In this document: piece by piece, positions 25,201-37,021 of the stretch
Position numbering within the stretch: position 1 is the first letter of the stretch
Layout: each line of letters begins with the position of its first letter
Assembly (NCBI RefSeq): GCF_024713945.1
Contig: NC_134680.1
Location: 563,001 to 627,000 of the forward strand
Length of the DNA: 64,000 nt
Source: Dermatophagoides farinae
Lineage: Eukaryota > Arthropoda > Arachnida > Sarcoptiformes > Pyroglyphidae
Reading direction: 5' to 3'
Translations under genes and position numbers: made by a program
Notes under the pieces: generated by a model
Told to the model about the DNA's origin: nothing
Database searches by the model: none
The model's input: only the letters and a program-made list of their open reading frames with translations

Positions 25201-27689
25201 AAACCGCTACAACAAAACAGAATTTGATACATGATTATTCATTGTGGATTCATGTGGATTCATGTGGTTTATGATAAGGGAAATTTTTTTTTTGCGTTTT
25301 CTTGATTCTCGATTTTTTTTTCGTCGTATCAGTAGCGGTAGTAGTAATAGTAGTAGTAGCGGTAGTAGCGGTAGTGTTGCCACTTATAAAGAATTTTAAT
25401 TTTAGAATTTTGCAAGAAAAATTGTTGTTGTTGTCGTCGTCGTCGTTTTCAGTGTAGATATTTCCATCGAAAAAAACAAACCCAAACCATCAACAGAGAA
25501 TGATGATGATGATGATGAATAAATAAAAATCAGATTGGAATGAAGATTTGCAATCAAGATTCTTTCGTTTTTCTTTCTATTTTTTGTGCTGTTTTGTTTT
25601 GTTTTGTTTTGTTTCATTACAGAACAAAACGAAAAAAAACAAACAAACAAAGATAACCGACGATAATCGTTGTCATTGAATTTTTTTCTTTCATCAACAT
25701 GGAAAAATTTTCGAAAATTTTTCAACCATTCCATAATAGATGGCAGTAGCTGTTGCGGAAAAGATTTATTTATTTACAACGGAAATGGTGGAAAAAATTT
25801 TTTGTTTTTTTTTTCTCTCTCTCTCCACAATAATGACGTTCATTGACATAATCAATGAATCGATCAATTCGTGACCATTTTCATTTTATTCTTATTGATT
25901 AATAATAATCGATCTGAATTGATTTGATTACACTTGGATAAAAGTCATTGAGTGAGTCGATGATGATGATGAAAAACATTGTCACAAACAAGATTGTTGC
26001 CGTCGTTGTTGTTGTTGTTGTTATCGTCGTTTTCGTTTGATTAGGTCCATTGATTATAGATAATAATAATAATGGTTAATCTATTGATGATAATTGGTAA
26101 ATCCGACTATAATTTAAAATTTTCAAAATTTTATTTTTAAACATTTATTGACCTTCAAAGAATTTCTAATTTTTTTTTTTGATTGTTGCAAAAATTATCT
26201 TCTTCTAGAAATCTCTAAACAAAACAACATTAAAAACAATGGATGGATGTTTACCGTTTGTTTTTTTATTTTAATACTCTTTTTCCTTTAATTTGATGAA
26301 TTTGATTTTACACAGTTTACACTCTAAACAAACACGCACACAGGTACACACGACACACATCCGATCCGATCATATCGATGATGAGATTCGGACAATTTTT
26401 TTTTTGTTTCATTCCATTGAAAATGGCTCATTCATTCATTTTTTGTTCACACTAAATCAATAAAATTTAAATGATTACCATCATCATCATCAATCTGATT
26501 CATTGTTGATAGATAAAATTTTCAATCAATTTAGCCATGACCTTACAAAAATCATCATCATCATCATCATCATAAAAACGGATGAAAAAAAAGACGACAA
26601 CCTGTTTATATTTATTTATTCATTATAATCGATCGATTGTTCACTGACGTTATGATTAAACAACAATTTAACACGTCGTCGTCGTCGTTTGTCATTGAAT
26701 TATTATTATTTTTTTTCTCTCCAAGAAAAAAAAGGAAAAGAAACAAAAAAAAAAAAAAAAAAATCATCATCACCATTATCATAATCTTTTCATAGCCAAT
26801 GATAATGTCCATGTCACAATCGATCAAGAAAATGAAAAATTCGGCAATATTTATTGATTGATTTTCTTCTGTTTGTTGTTGTTGTTGTTGTTGTTATTAT
26901 TGCCTATCTCTATGAAATTGTTAATTTCAACATTTTTTGTTTGTTTGTTCGTCTTTAAAAAAAACACCAAGGTAACCATTGCTGTATTTATGTGAAAGAG
27001 AGAATAAATCTTTGGAAAGAAAGAAAAAACAAATTTTTTTAAAAAAAAAATCTCGTTTCCACTTACTTATGGTTACTTGCGCCCCCTTTTTCAAGATGGG
27101 CGCAACAACAACAACAACAACGACGACGACAACAACAACGACAACAACAAGTGTCTGGATTGTTTAGGTTTTTTTTTTTGATTGCCCATCGATGACGTCA
27201 AAGAACCAGCTTTTTTTTCTTCATTAACTTCAGTACATAAGGATAAAACGAATTTTTCTCCATTATAAATCCAGATTTATACAGGCAGACAGATTTTTTT
27301 CGTTTTCATTCTTCTCTCTCTTCTGTGTGTGTGTATGGACACTTGTTGATAGATTGTTGATTCGGCTCTTTCTCTTTTTTTCTGCTGTTGTTGCCAAGCT
27401 GTTTATTTGAATTTGAATCTTGTTAAAAAGCGAAAGTTTTTTCCAATTTTCAAGCCAGTTGTTGTTTCACATTGTGTCGTTGTCGTCGTTGTCGTTGATC
27501 TGGCTAGATTTTTCCTTCTTCTTCTTCGTGTTTTTTTTTAATAATTTGTGATTTGTGGCTCATCCAAAGAATTTTTCTTGTGTGTGTGTGTGTGTGTCCT
27601 GAATCAACATATTGATCATAATAATTTCATTTGTTAATTTTGTGATCATCAACGATTTAATTTTATCTGGCAAAAAAAAATCGAACATA
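22250..27689. other. Gene-poor stretch upstream of troponin I
   Basis: 5.4 kb of microsatellites, including (GTT)n near 23020, (TC)n near 23550, a GTAGCG-type trinucleotide run at 25330-25378 and (CAA)n near 27105. No supportable coding region. It may contain the troponin I promoter, its 5'UTR exon and muscle enhancers. Two AGATGGC motifs (23701 and 25738) stand out from the background. Confidence 0.5.
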
Positions 27690-29506
27690 ATGGTCAAATA
27701 TCTCATTATCGGTATTGCCACCATGGCATTTGGTAGGTGAAACAAAAAACAAAAAAAAAATTTCAGAACAAATTTCGTTTTCGTTTATTTTGGGCCAAAG
27801 TTTTTTTCCTATTTCACTTGAAGAACAACAACAACAACAACAACAAAACGAGAATAAGAACATGGCCTATTGAAAAAGCAGGTTTTTTCTTGTTTGCAAC
27901 AAAAAAAAAAAAAAACAGAAACAGAAACAGAAACAGAAACTAGGTTAATTTTTGTGTGATAAAATCAAAAAAAAAATCGACCAACCGACTAGCAAACATA
28001 CAGACAGATAGATAAATAGATAGATAGATAGCAACTACTTTCCTGAATAAGTTTTTTTTTCAGCAAAAAAAAACTTTCATTTTTACTTGGCTTTTTTTTG
28101 AGTGTTAAATTTTTTTTTTAGATCAAAATTTTACCATAGATCTTACTGTGGATGAAACTTGTCAATATAATTTACAGGTCAAACAAGGTCGAAATTTTTT
28201 TTTTTCAAATTTTTAATATATACGTCTCTGTGTGTGTGTGTGTGTGTGTGTATGTATGATTCATCCATCCTTTACGTTCAAAAAATTTAACCACATCTAA
28301 TCCTCCCCCATACACACACATATAGATATTGAATGATTGTGATTGAGATTGAGACATGGAAAACATTTCTATACACACAAACTTTAGTGTATACAAGGAA
28401 ATGAATAAAATAGTCAAATAAAACAACAACAAGGTCAAGTGTTTGTTTTGTACGTACTTTGAGAAGAAAATTTTTTTTTGTCAAAACAAAATCAAATCTT
28501 TGGCCGACACAATCCAGATGATGAGTTGGAATTTTTGTTTTGTTTTGTTTTGTTTTGTTCGGGGAAAAAAATCAGCAAGATTTTTTATCAATCAAGCAGA
28601 TTTTTTTTTTTGTTGCCATTGTCTTTGCATTCGATATGGCCGATTGATTCGAATAATTGATTTCGATAATAATAATAATAATAATGATTGTCCTCGAAGA
28701 AATTGATTGCCGTAATAAATTTTTTAAAAAAATGTTGACAAAATAAATCACAATTTATCACACAACAAGGTTTATTCAGAACATATAACATAATTTCTTG
28801 CTCAATGTTTAAAAAAAAAAATATTAATCATTCGAATTCTATTTCAACAGCTGTGGTGATATATGCTCAAAATAGTTGCCATCTACGTGAACTCGATCTT
28901 TGTGTTGCATCCGGTCTGGCATCTGGCCAAAATTTGCCTACAACAATTGCCGAAATTAATAAACAATGTCAAGGATTAAAAGAAATGAATGATTGTATTG
29001 GAAATTATTCTCGCCGCTGTTCAACAAAATCGATGAGAGAATTTTTACGTTCCATTACAACACAAGGTGATGTACAATCATGGCATCAGAATTTCTGTGA
29101 AAAAGATAATTCCGATGAACGGCAACAATATTTAAAACATGCAACATGTTTAAATCAAGCACAAAAAGAAGCCCGTACTTGTATGCGTGATTTGACCGTT
29201 GCATTGGATCGTGCCATCAATAATGATGTTGAGAAACGTATACCGGAAATGTGCTGTGCAGTACGTCGTATGCGTAAATGTAATGATGATATTGTTGAAA
29301 ATAAATGCGGTAAAGAAGGTAAAAAATATATGAATCAAATGGTACAATCGATTGCCGGCACACGATTACCGGAGATTGCATGTCGTGATTTTGATCCAAC
29401 AAGTAAAAAATGTACATCAATATTACCGGCACCTGGTACAAAACCAGGCAATACACGTTCCAATTCAGTGTTATCACGATTGTTGAATACATATTCAGCA
29501 TTGTAA
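27690..29506 (+). CDS. Secreted Cys-rich protein (CC-module family, soluble form)
   Basis: Two exons: 27690-27732 encodes most of the signal peptide (MVKYLIIGIATMAF) and 28851-29506 the rest, 232 aa in all. The 1,118-bp intron splits the Ala codon completing the leader (AVVIYAQNSCHL). The mature protein carries two modules: C-x8-C-x7-C-x25-C (QCQGLKEMNDCIGNYSRRC) and CC-x7-C-x8-C-x24-C (MCCAVRRMRKCNDDIVENKC). Two further cysteines follow, and the tail is Ser/Asn-rich without a membrane segment. It aligns along its length with the gene at 14118. It is probably a soluble haemolymph, salivary or gut secretion; no function is known. Confidence 0.8.
28122..28216 (+). other. Possible alternative second exon inside the 27690 gene intron
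   Basis: After a strong acceptor (ttttttttttag) there is an open stretch whose phase fits exon 1. It would read MAFDQNFTIDLTVDETCQY and end at a stop at 28214-28216 after an oligo-T run. An internal cag-gtc is a poor donor. This could be an alternative short secreted product or a decayed exon. Confidence 0.3.
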
Positions 29507-30361
29507 AACGAACAACCAAACAACCAAACACACACACACTGACACACACACACACACATTGAAAAACATGATTCATGTTTCAAAAAAAAAACAAATTAAT
29601 TCTGTTTCAGTTTATGTTTTTGTTTCAAGAAAAAAAAAATTGATTCTTTACAAATGAACGTTACAACAAATTCAACGCAACAATAACATCATCATAATCA
29701 TAATCATCATCATCAGCAGCAGCAGCAATTTTTACAGATTCTTTCCATTGTTCATCATATCATCATCATCATCAAACACACATACACACACACACACACA
29801 CACGATATATTCGATTTGATTTGATCATATCTTTCATTCTCATTTACTATTTCACTAATATGTGCTCTATCTATTTGCGCGCGCTTATGTTTTAATTATT
29901 ATTATTATTATTATGTTAATTTGTCATTATGAAATCTTCATATAATTAATTATTCATCATTTTTTGATTTAATAATTAAAAATATAAAAATTAAAAAAAA
30001 TAATTTGAATAAACTTTTTGTACGCCATCTGGTGGAGAAAAAAGTTAAATTTAAAAAAAAAAATTTTAAACACAATAGATGGCGTTAAGTGTTAATTAAT
30101 TTTAGAAAAAAAATGCTTGGAAAAAAAACGATTATAAAACGACGTGTGGATGGATGGAGAATTTTTTTTAAAATAATTTTTTTTCTTGTAAATTGAAAAT
30201 TTTGTTTTTGATTATATTTGAATGAATATAACATTCAAACAATTTCAATAAACAATTTTCATCTACACTGAATCGAAAGACAACGTGCAAAAAAAAAAAA
30301 CAAAAATCGAACCTCAAATTTTGTTTCCTTTTCATAAATTACGTTCTGTTATAAACAATTG
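29507..30361. other. Intergenic region with inverted CGCCATCT/AGATGGCG pair
   Basis: AT-rich DNA with (CA)n and (ATC)n tracts. The only distinctive elements are two motifs in opposite orientation at 30023-30035 and 30077-30084. Confidence 0.5.
30023..30084. promoter_or_regulatory. Inverted pair of AGATGGCG (CTCF-core-like) motifs
   Basis: CGCCATCTGGTGG at 30023-30035 and AGATGGCG at 30077-30084, convergent and about 40 bp apart between two genes. The core resembles the insect CTCF motif AGRTGGCGC. A boundary role is inference. Confidence 0.3.
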
Positions 30362-32375
30362 ATGGATAATAATCTTAATATTAATAATTTGCCAAATGGT
30401 GATGATGGTGAATATAATGATATAATCAATGAAGGACAAAATATCACCATATCATTTTATGATGATAATGATGAAAAAAATTTTCAACATTTTCATCGTG
30501 AATTATTCATACTATCAATATTTAATGCACATTATATTTCATGGATTAGAAATCAAGATTGTCATCAAGATTTCGATGAACGTATTGCATCAATATTGGT
30601 TCAAGTGGTTGATATTTATCGTTTACATTTACAAGATATAAGATTATTACAATGGTTAGATGATTGTGATGAAAATCGTTCACAATTTTTAAGTTGGCTT
30701 TTTCATCATTCTATTGAGAGTTCATTTTATTTGGAACGTGAATTACAGCTGAAAATTGATGATATTACCATTGATCAAGGTTATGGTGAATTTGATCGCT
30801 CAAAACGTTTTCTTATCTATGCCGATTATGATGATGTTGATGGTAGTGGAGGAAATCGGAATAAAACTGAACATCTGGGCCATTATCTTGGTCATTTGGA
30901 TTTTGTCAAAAATTCTAGTTGTAAACTTCGAATTCCGGTAAGTTTTTCTTTTTTTTCTAGTGAGATTGAAAAATTTCCCATCAATTAATTGATTCAAATT
31001 ATTATTTTTAGGCAATAGCAAATTTTTCACATAGGGAAATGTTTATCAATCTGGTTCTTGTCGATCATCATTGTGATGATGATGATGATCATGAAAATTA
31101 TTTACTGATGATGAAATTATCTGAAACACTTGTTTCCGGTTACAAGGGTTGGTCACAAAAATTCAAGTTTGAACAATTCTCACAACGACGACAACAAAAA
31201 GAAAATGAATCATCAATCATTGAATTTAAATTGTCGGCAGATTGGTCAATATGGCCAGAATCGATTAATGAAAATTTCATCGATAATTACGCTGCATTGT
31301 CGATGGGTGAATTTCTTTCAAGTTTATTTTTACGTATGAATGGTGAATATAATTGGAAGTTTTTTCGTCCATTTTTCATTGGTCGTTTTATACGATCATT
31401 TCAAGAAGAATTTGAACGATTCAGCCATCATCAGATGACAAATGCCGTGTTTGATATTGAAGAAAGTGGTATGTAGGATTTTTTTTCTTGAAATTCCAAA
31501 ATTTTTTTAATTCATTTTTTTTGTTTACAGTACGAAAAACTATAGCAACATTGATGTTGGTGATTGATGAACCAGATGATCAACTATTATTATTCAATAG
31601 TGTTTATCGCCATTTTCATTCGAAATTCACAAAACCATTGAACGTAACGGATTTTTTGACATTTATTGGAATTTTTTCAAAATTCCATCATGAAGATCAA
31701 CTTGAATTTCTGAAAATTTTTGAAGAATTCATTCTTACCAATTCTGTTGAAATGATTATTAGTGATGATCATCGCGGAATTTATCGTTTATTAGCCCTGT
31801 TATCTAATCATAGTGGTCAATATGAAACAAAACAATTGAAAAAGATTCTGGCACCATTTCTTATTCGTTTATTAATTTCATTAACATCATCATCATCATC
31901 ATCATCAACATTGTTATTTAAAAGTATGGCCAACAACAACTACGAAGGAAAATTGAAACGTTATACCAAGATCTTACATCGTCTGATACATAAGACAATA
32001 TCATTATTGATGCAATGTATTGATTATATGAAACCATATAATTGGTCTATATTATCAATAATGGATGAACCAATGTCATCTATACGCAATGTATTGAATG
32101 AAATGATTGACATGTTTTTATTGGCCCAGATTAATCGTAATGATGATTATGATGATGATGATGAAGTTGAAGTTGAAGAAAAACCATTTACATTTGAAAA
32201 TGATATCGAAACATATCGATTATTATTTATCATTTATATTCGTTTAATTAACGATAATATTTTGGATCGCCAAAAACATTTATTACCATTATTGACTACG
32301 AAAAGAATACGTCTTTATTATTATCTTTGCCGTCGTTCCATTCAATATCAATCTACAGAATTAATGAATGAATAA
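30362..32375 (+). CDS. Unrecognised 625-aa intracellular protein
   Basis: Three exons: 30362-30937, 31012-31468 and 31531-32375, with clean GT-AG introns of 74 and 62 bp. No signal peptide is seen. The N-terminus is acidic and Asn-rich (INNLPNGDDGEYND). The middle is helical and aromatic-rich (ISWIRNQDCHQDFDER, LSSLFLRMNGEYNWKFFRPF). The C-terminal half is helical and leucine-rich (LEFLKIFEEFILTN, YRLLALLSN) with an acidic loop, and the end is basic (KRIRLYYYLCRRS). It may be an alpha-solenoid-like scaffold. I recognise no family. It is convergent with dae2, the stop codons being 69 bp apart, with AATAAA motifs for both strands between them. Confidence 0.75.
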
Positions 32376-32444
32376 GTGAATGAAAAGATGGTACAACAGG
32401 TTTTTTTGATTGTTTTTTTTTACTAAATAAAAATTTTATTGCAA

Positions 32445-32900
32445 TTAAGCGATTGTATAGAAATTGTTTCCACTATATTGTTGTGATGCACCTTTCCATG
32501 GTATGATACGAAAACCGATCGGTGTACCATTCCATTGATCATAGACACGGATTCCGGCTTTTTCACATCGAACAAATATGGCTGTATGTTGATGTAAATG
32601 TGGTTCATCATAATGATGATTTGGACCCAAAAATGTGGCAATAGCTGTATAGGCTGGAATTTTTGAACAATTATCTTTCACATGTACACCACGACGCCAT
32701 GAACTTGTAAGACCAATTTGTTTATTACCAGGTTGTCGATGACAATTTGTTTGCACTAATGCTGCACATTCTTGATCACGTCCAATCCAATGTCCAACAT
32801 GTTTTGATGGATTCTTACAAGGAACATATGCATAACTGGTGGTTGCTACCACCACCAATATTGTTGTGATGGAAAGAATAGTAAATCGAATTGAAAACAT
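32445..32900 (-). CDS. dae2: Domesticated amidase effector 2 (Tae2/BPSL0067 family)
   Basis: Single exon, 151 aa. I start at MFSIRF (32900), where a signal peptide ending TTSYA begins; the frame is open 18 codons further but passes the TATA region. The mature domain has WIGRDQECAALVQTNC (presumed catalytic Cys45), the TSSWRRGVHV segment, YTAIATFLGP, HQHTAIFVRC (presumed catalytic His105) and IRVYDQWNGTPIGFRIIPW, ending in NNFYTIA. This is the bacterial BPSL0067/Tae2 type VI effector amidase family, known to have been transferred into ticks and mites, where the secreted dae2 product cleaves bacterial peptidoglycan cross-links in innate defence. The bacterial origin and missing introns are consistent. 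The gene looks intact. Confidence 0.85.
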   Translation of the reverse strand: MFSIRFTILSITTILVVVATTSYAYVPCKNPSKHVGHWIGRDQECAALVQTNCHRQPGNKQIGLTSSWRRGVHVKDNCSKIPAYTAIATFLGPNHHYDEPHLHQHTAIFVRCEKAGIRVYDQWNGTPIGFRIIPWKGASQQYSGNNFYTIA

Positions 32901-32958
32901 TTTTTTTGTTGATTGATCAATTACAAACACTAAATTACACACACAGGTAGGCAATTGC

Positions 32959-32966
32959 TTATAAAT
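32959..32966 (-). promoter_or_regulatory. TATA-like element of dae2
   Basis: ATTTATAA on the minus strand, about 60 bp upstream of the ATG at 32900. Confidence 0.45.
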
Positions 32967-33168
32967 GAAATGTTTTGATCAATTGAAAATCGAATGATCC
33001 ACTAATCACTTAAAAATCATTATTATCATTAAGTATCAATTTAATTTTTAATCAAGTCACAAGGTTAATCGATCAAATGATGATACGTTTGCGTTTGACA
33101 ACAAGTGGTTTTCGAAATTTAAATTAAAAATAAATTGTCACAATGTATTTTTACAACAAAAAAAAATT

Positions 33169-34227
33169 TCAATCAACAGGAAACAAAGCGGTAAATGCAT
33201 TTTTAATCTCTTGAATCATATCCGTTGTAGTTGTACTACGTGCATGTTTTTGAAATGCTAAACGTGCACAACGTCTTGTTAGCATTGATGAGGCCAAACA
33301 TGCTAAAATGGTTGGCGAATAATTCTGATATATTGATGATAATGTATCAGATATTTGATTCGATTCAAATGCTTTATGGCTCCAATGTGTAAATGTACCT
33401 AATGCACCGGATAATAAATCACCTTGACCACCACAACGACGATAGCTACCTGGTTCACGACATGTATAGGTGATCCGGCCATTCGACACAATATCTTCGG
33501 GACCTTTTCGTAATATTGTAATATGACCAAGTGTTCGAGCCAATAATTCAACAGCTGATCGTGCATTATCATCACCGGTAACGGTTTTGTCTGATGATTG
33601 TTTTGGATCCGATCGAAATACGGCAGTGTAAAGTCGATCAAATTCAGCTACATTCGGTGTCAATATTGCCGCAGTATAGCCACGAACAATTTCTGGACAT
33701 TTTGATATGAAATATAAGGCATCAGCATCCAAAACGATTGGCATATTTCGTTCTTTAACCTGTGCGATCACCGTACCAACGTTTGATAATATTTGATCAT
33801 TACGACCTAAACCAGGACCAATAACCAGTACATGTAATTTAGGTAGAATTTCATTGAAATCATTCAAGAAATTTGGTTGATCCAAAATTGGATAGACAAT
33901 CAATTCTGGACTATAGGATTTTATTACAGATGCTGAATCTGAATTACAAAAAACATATGATAAATCAGCACCGGTTTTCATTGAACTTATTGCAGAAAAA
34001 TATGGTGCACCAGTATATTCACGTGAACCACCAATCAATCCAATACGGCCAGCTTGTCCTTTATGAAATTCTGGTCTTAACGGTGGAATGATTGAACAAA
34101 TCATTTGACGAAATTCACTAAATTCTTCATCATTATCGGCTTCAACTTTTGCTTTTTCATCAACAGTTAACTGTTCATCTTGATGATTCAATTGTTGTTG
34201 CTGTGGCTGTTGATTATCATCAGACAT
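33169..34227 (-). CDS. NAXD: ATP-dependent (S)-NAD(P)H-hydrate dehydratase
   Basis: Single exon, 352 aa. After a Gln/Glu-rich 40-residue leader, the YjeF_C/ribokinase-like domain begins at FRQMICSIIPPLRPEFHKGQ. Hallmarks are GRIGLIGGSREYTGAPYFSA, SPELIVYP, VLVIGPGLGRND, PIVLDADALYF, LTPNVAEFDRL, TILRKGPEDIV and the ATP/catalytic GGQGDLLSGALGTF near residues 265-279, with a C-terminal AFTALF. It repairs hydrated NADH/NADPH together with the NAXE epimerase. The leader is not a clear mitochondrial presequence, so a cytosolic form is likely. All core motifs are intact. Confidence 0.93.
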   Translation of the reverse strand: MSDDNQQPQQQQLNHQDEQLTVDEKAKVEADNDEEFSEFRQMICSIIPPLRPEFHKGQAGRIGLIGGSREYTGAPYFSAISSMKTGADLSYVFCNSDSASVIKSYSPELIVYPILDQPNFLNDFNEILPKLHVLVIGPGLGRNDQILSNVGTVIAQVKERNMPIVLDADALYFISKCPEIVRGYTAAILTPNVAEFDRLYTAVFRSDPKQSSDKTVTGDDNARSAVELLARTLGHITILRKGPEDIVSNGRITYTCREPGSYRRCGGQGDLLSGALGTFTHWSHKAFESNQISDTLSSIYQNYSPTILACLASSMLTRRCARLAFQKHARSTTTTDMIQEIKNAFTALFPVD

Positions 34228-34996
34228 TTTTTTTAATCAAGATCAAAAATTTCTACCAATTTCAAAATAATGAAAATTCAATTTTTTTTTGTTTACATTT
34301 TTCCCAAAAACACAACAATGGGACTTTTGCTGTCAAAATAGACACAAACAAAATATTCAATAAAATATTCGAAAAGATTTCCCACAAGAGAAAATAGTGA
34401 AAAGGTGTTTGGACGGAAATCTGGATTTGAAAAACAATGTTTCGAATCGATTTTTGTTAACATTATTTTTCTTTCTAACCAACCATTACCATTACCATTT
34501 TCAACCGATGACTTTTCTCATTTCTATTTTGCGTGACCATTATTTTCTGTTTTTGTTTGTTTGTTTTGCTGTCTTAATTGACATATAATAATAATAATAA
34601 TATAATATAATTCAAATTAAATATAATGAACTATTTGACAGTTTTATGAGACGGAATAGAAAAAAATGAAAATAAAAATGAAGAAGATTAAGTGCATAAT
34701 AATTCCAGGTAATGTAATATGTAATAATTTAATTATTCTTTTATGCAGAATAAAAGGTGAACCTTTATTATTATTATTATCTTGTACTTGTATGAATAGA
34801 ATTTCCGTCAAAATTCGATCATTTTTCATGTTTGAATGACCACAAATATCAACATCGTATTCATATACAACAACAACTACATATATTGTGGTTACAACAT
34901 CTGAAAAGATTGAAAACAAAACTGAAACTAAAACTGATCATTTAATTTCAAACAAACCAAACGAACAATAAGTTTTGATCTGTGAAACAAAAAAAA

Positions 34997-36492
34997 ATGT
35001 TTCTTGATTATGAATCCCGTTTATGGAAACGTTTGATGAAGAATAAATATTATCGTCGTTTCCATAATCATGTATTCTATCTATATTATTATGATGATTA
35101 TATTCGTCGAAATTATTGTCGACAACAAATGGATACGGCAACAATCAATTCATCATCGAATAGAAGGAAGAAAATAAATGATAATGATGATTATGATCAA
35201 TTGAAATTGATTGATTATAATCAAATTGATTATGATAGCAACGTACCGTTACGACGATCATTTTGGAATTGTATCGTACCAGGCATAATATCATTGATAC
35301 AAACATTTGGTGCTGGCCTTTATGCTTTATCACCAAGTTATTTTCAACAATACTCGTTTATCGGTACATTTGCTCGTTTTAATCCACCAGAAGGTCGTGA
35401 ATATTTTCTGACCGCATGGGCTATAGCGGCAATTTCCGTTGTCATCATGATGTTCATCTGTATACCAACACGAGCACGACAATTTCGTTTTGTTCGCATA
35501 CTTTTTCTGAATAAAAATGATCGCCATCGTTTAACAAATGAGGAATTTGAACAATTTGAACGATCACGTGATCGTATATTATCGGCTGTTCGTAGTTTTA
35601 TACTTACACTCGTTTTGGTTTTTCCATTTGGTTTCCTGCCAACGATCATACAGCTAGAAGCATATAAAATTTCAATGTTTTGGACCGTTATCTGGTTCAT
35701 CATAATCAATACAAATACCTGGTATCTTTTCATGAGTAAGTGATTCCATCAAATTTTTAAAGATTTTCTCATTTTTTTCATTTTTTCCATTCATAGCACA
35801 ATTTTATTTTCCAATTTTCCTCTTTATGATTCAATTTTATTTCCGTATGCGTTTGCGTAATCTACAGAAACGATTGTTGCGTTTACAACAACGTTTCCAT
35901 CGTTATAATCATTTTGATTCGGATTCTGGCGGCAATGTTAGATTGAATCAACAATCAAAAATCTGGCGTCGTCAAATAAATAATGAATTTCTACGTATAA
36001 ATCGCCTTTATGTTGAATTGCGTCGTGAAATTTATTCAAATAGTAATCAATTAAGACGATTTGTCACGACAATATTCCTTGATCTTAGCATGCAATCAAC
36101 ATATCTTATATCAATAGTTTTATTCACTAGAGTAGCACCAGCAATAACATGGGTTATAATGCAAATCACTACAGGTATAACAACAATGTTGTTAATATTT
36201 CTTTTTAGTTGTTCAATGTTGGAATTTGAAGATCGTAAATTTTTCAATCAAAAACAAAAATGTCTCAATATTGGCAATGTAAAACGGAATATTTTTACCA
36301 GCAAAAATTCTATTAAGGTGAATATATTAAATCCAATTGATTGATTAACATTCGATTCTATATAAATCTATTTCTACCTAGCTTGACACACCAATCGAAC
36401 AAACAGTTGGTTTTACAATTATACATGATATTACCATTAATTCCGAGTTATCCGTCACTGTTTTGTTAATATTAGCACGTTTTTCTTCTTGA
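34997..36492 (+). CDS. Gustatory-receptor-like multi-pass membrane protein, copy 1 (C-terminus frameshifted)
   Basis: Exons 34997-35735, 35797-36317 and 36382-36492, 456 aa. It opens MFLDYESRLWKRLM and has an aromatic/Arg N-terminus. Hydrophobic segments include CIVPGIISLIQTFGAGLYAL, FLTAWAIAAISVVIMMFICI, ILTLVLVFPFGFLPTII, MFWTVIWFIIINTNTWYLF, QSTYLISIVLF and ITTGITTMLLIFLFS. About seven spans with a long basic intracellular loop (RLRNLQKRLLRLQQRFH) fit an arthropod GR-type chemoreceptor, but this is a topology argument. In exon 3 a single G is missing compared with copies 2 and 3 (ttttgttaat against ttttggttaat). The last segment therefore ends LLILARFSS instead of STFFFLLAS..R. The protein may be impaired. 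Confidence 0.6.
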
Positions 36493-37021
36493 TTGCACCA
36501 CAAATTCGTTGATCATTATAAGGCCAGAGAGAGGACGACGTGAAGTATTTTTGGCAATACTAAATAAGAACGGGACAAAAAAGTCAGAATCAATAAAGTA
36601 GATTTTTTAAAAAAAAAATTAATGGCAAAATTAATACACCCACCCGCACACTGTTCCACTCACATACAAATCAAACAGTGTTACAACAGGCATTAAACAC
36701 TTGAAAAAATTAATCCAAATAAAAAATGAATGAATGAAATAAAATTTTCCATTGAATAGCGTGTGCTTTTTAATTAAAAATAGTCGTCATCATTTTGATA
36801 ATATGAAATAAAATCATCATCAAGGACAATGGGAATTATGTTGTTTGGTCGACAATTTTTTTTTGTTTCAAAAATAGATTTTGTATATGGATTACAATCT
36901 TCAGATAAAAATCAGCGTCAAGAGTCACAACATCTTCATGAAAAGACAAAAAAAAGAGAAAAAATCTTCATGATTTTTTTTCGTTTATGTTTGGAAAGAT
37001 TTGACGCGATAAATATCGAAA
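36493..37021. repeat. Intergenic spacer duplicated with the receptor array
   Basis: Contains ggccagag-gacgacgtgaag (near 36522) and ggaaagatttgacgcgataa (near 36992). Both have close copies in the spacer at 38542-39156, so the duplication unit includes flanking and 5' regulatory DNA. Confidence 0.7.
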
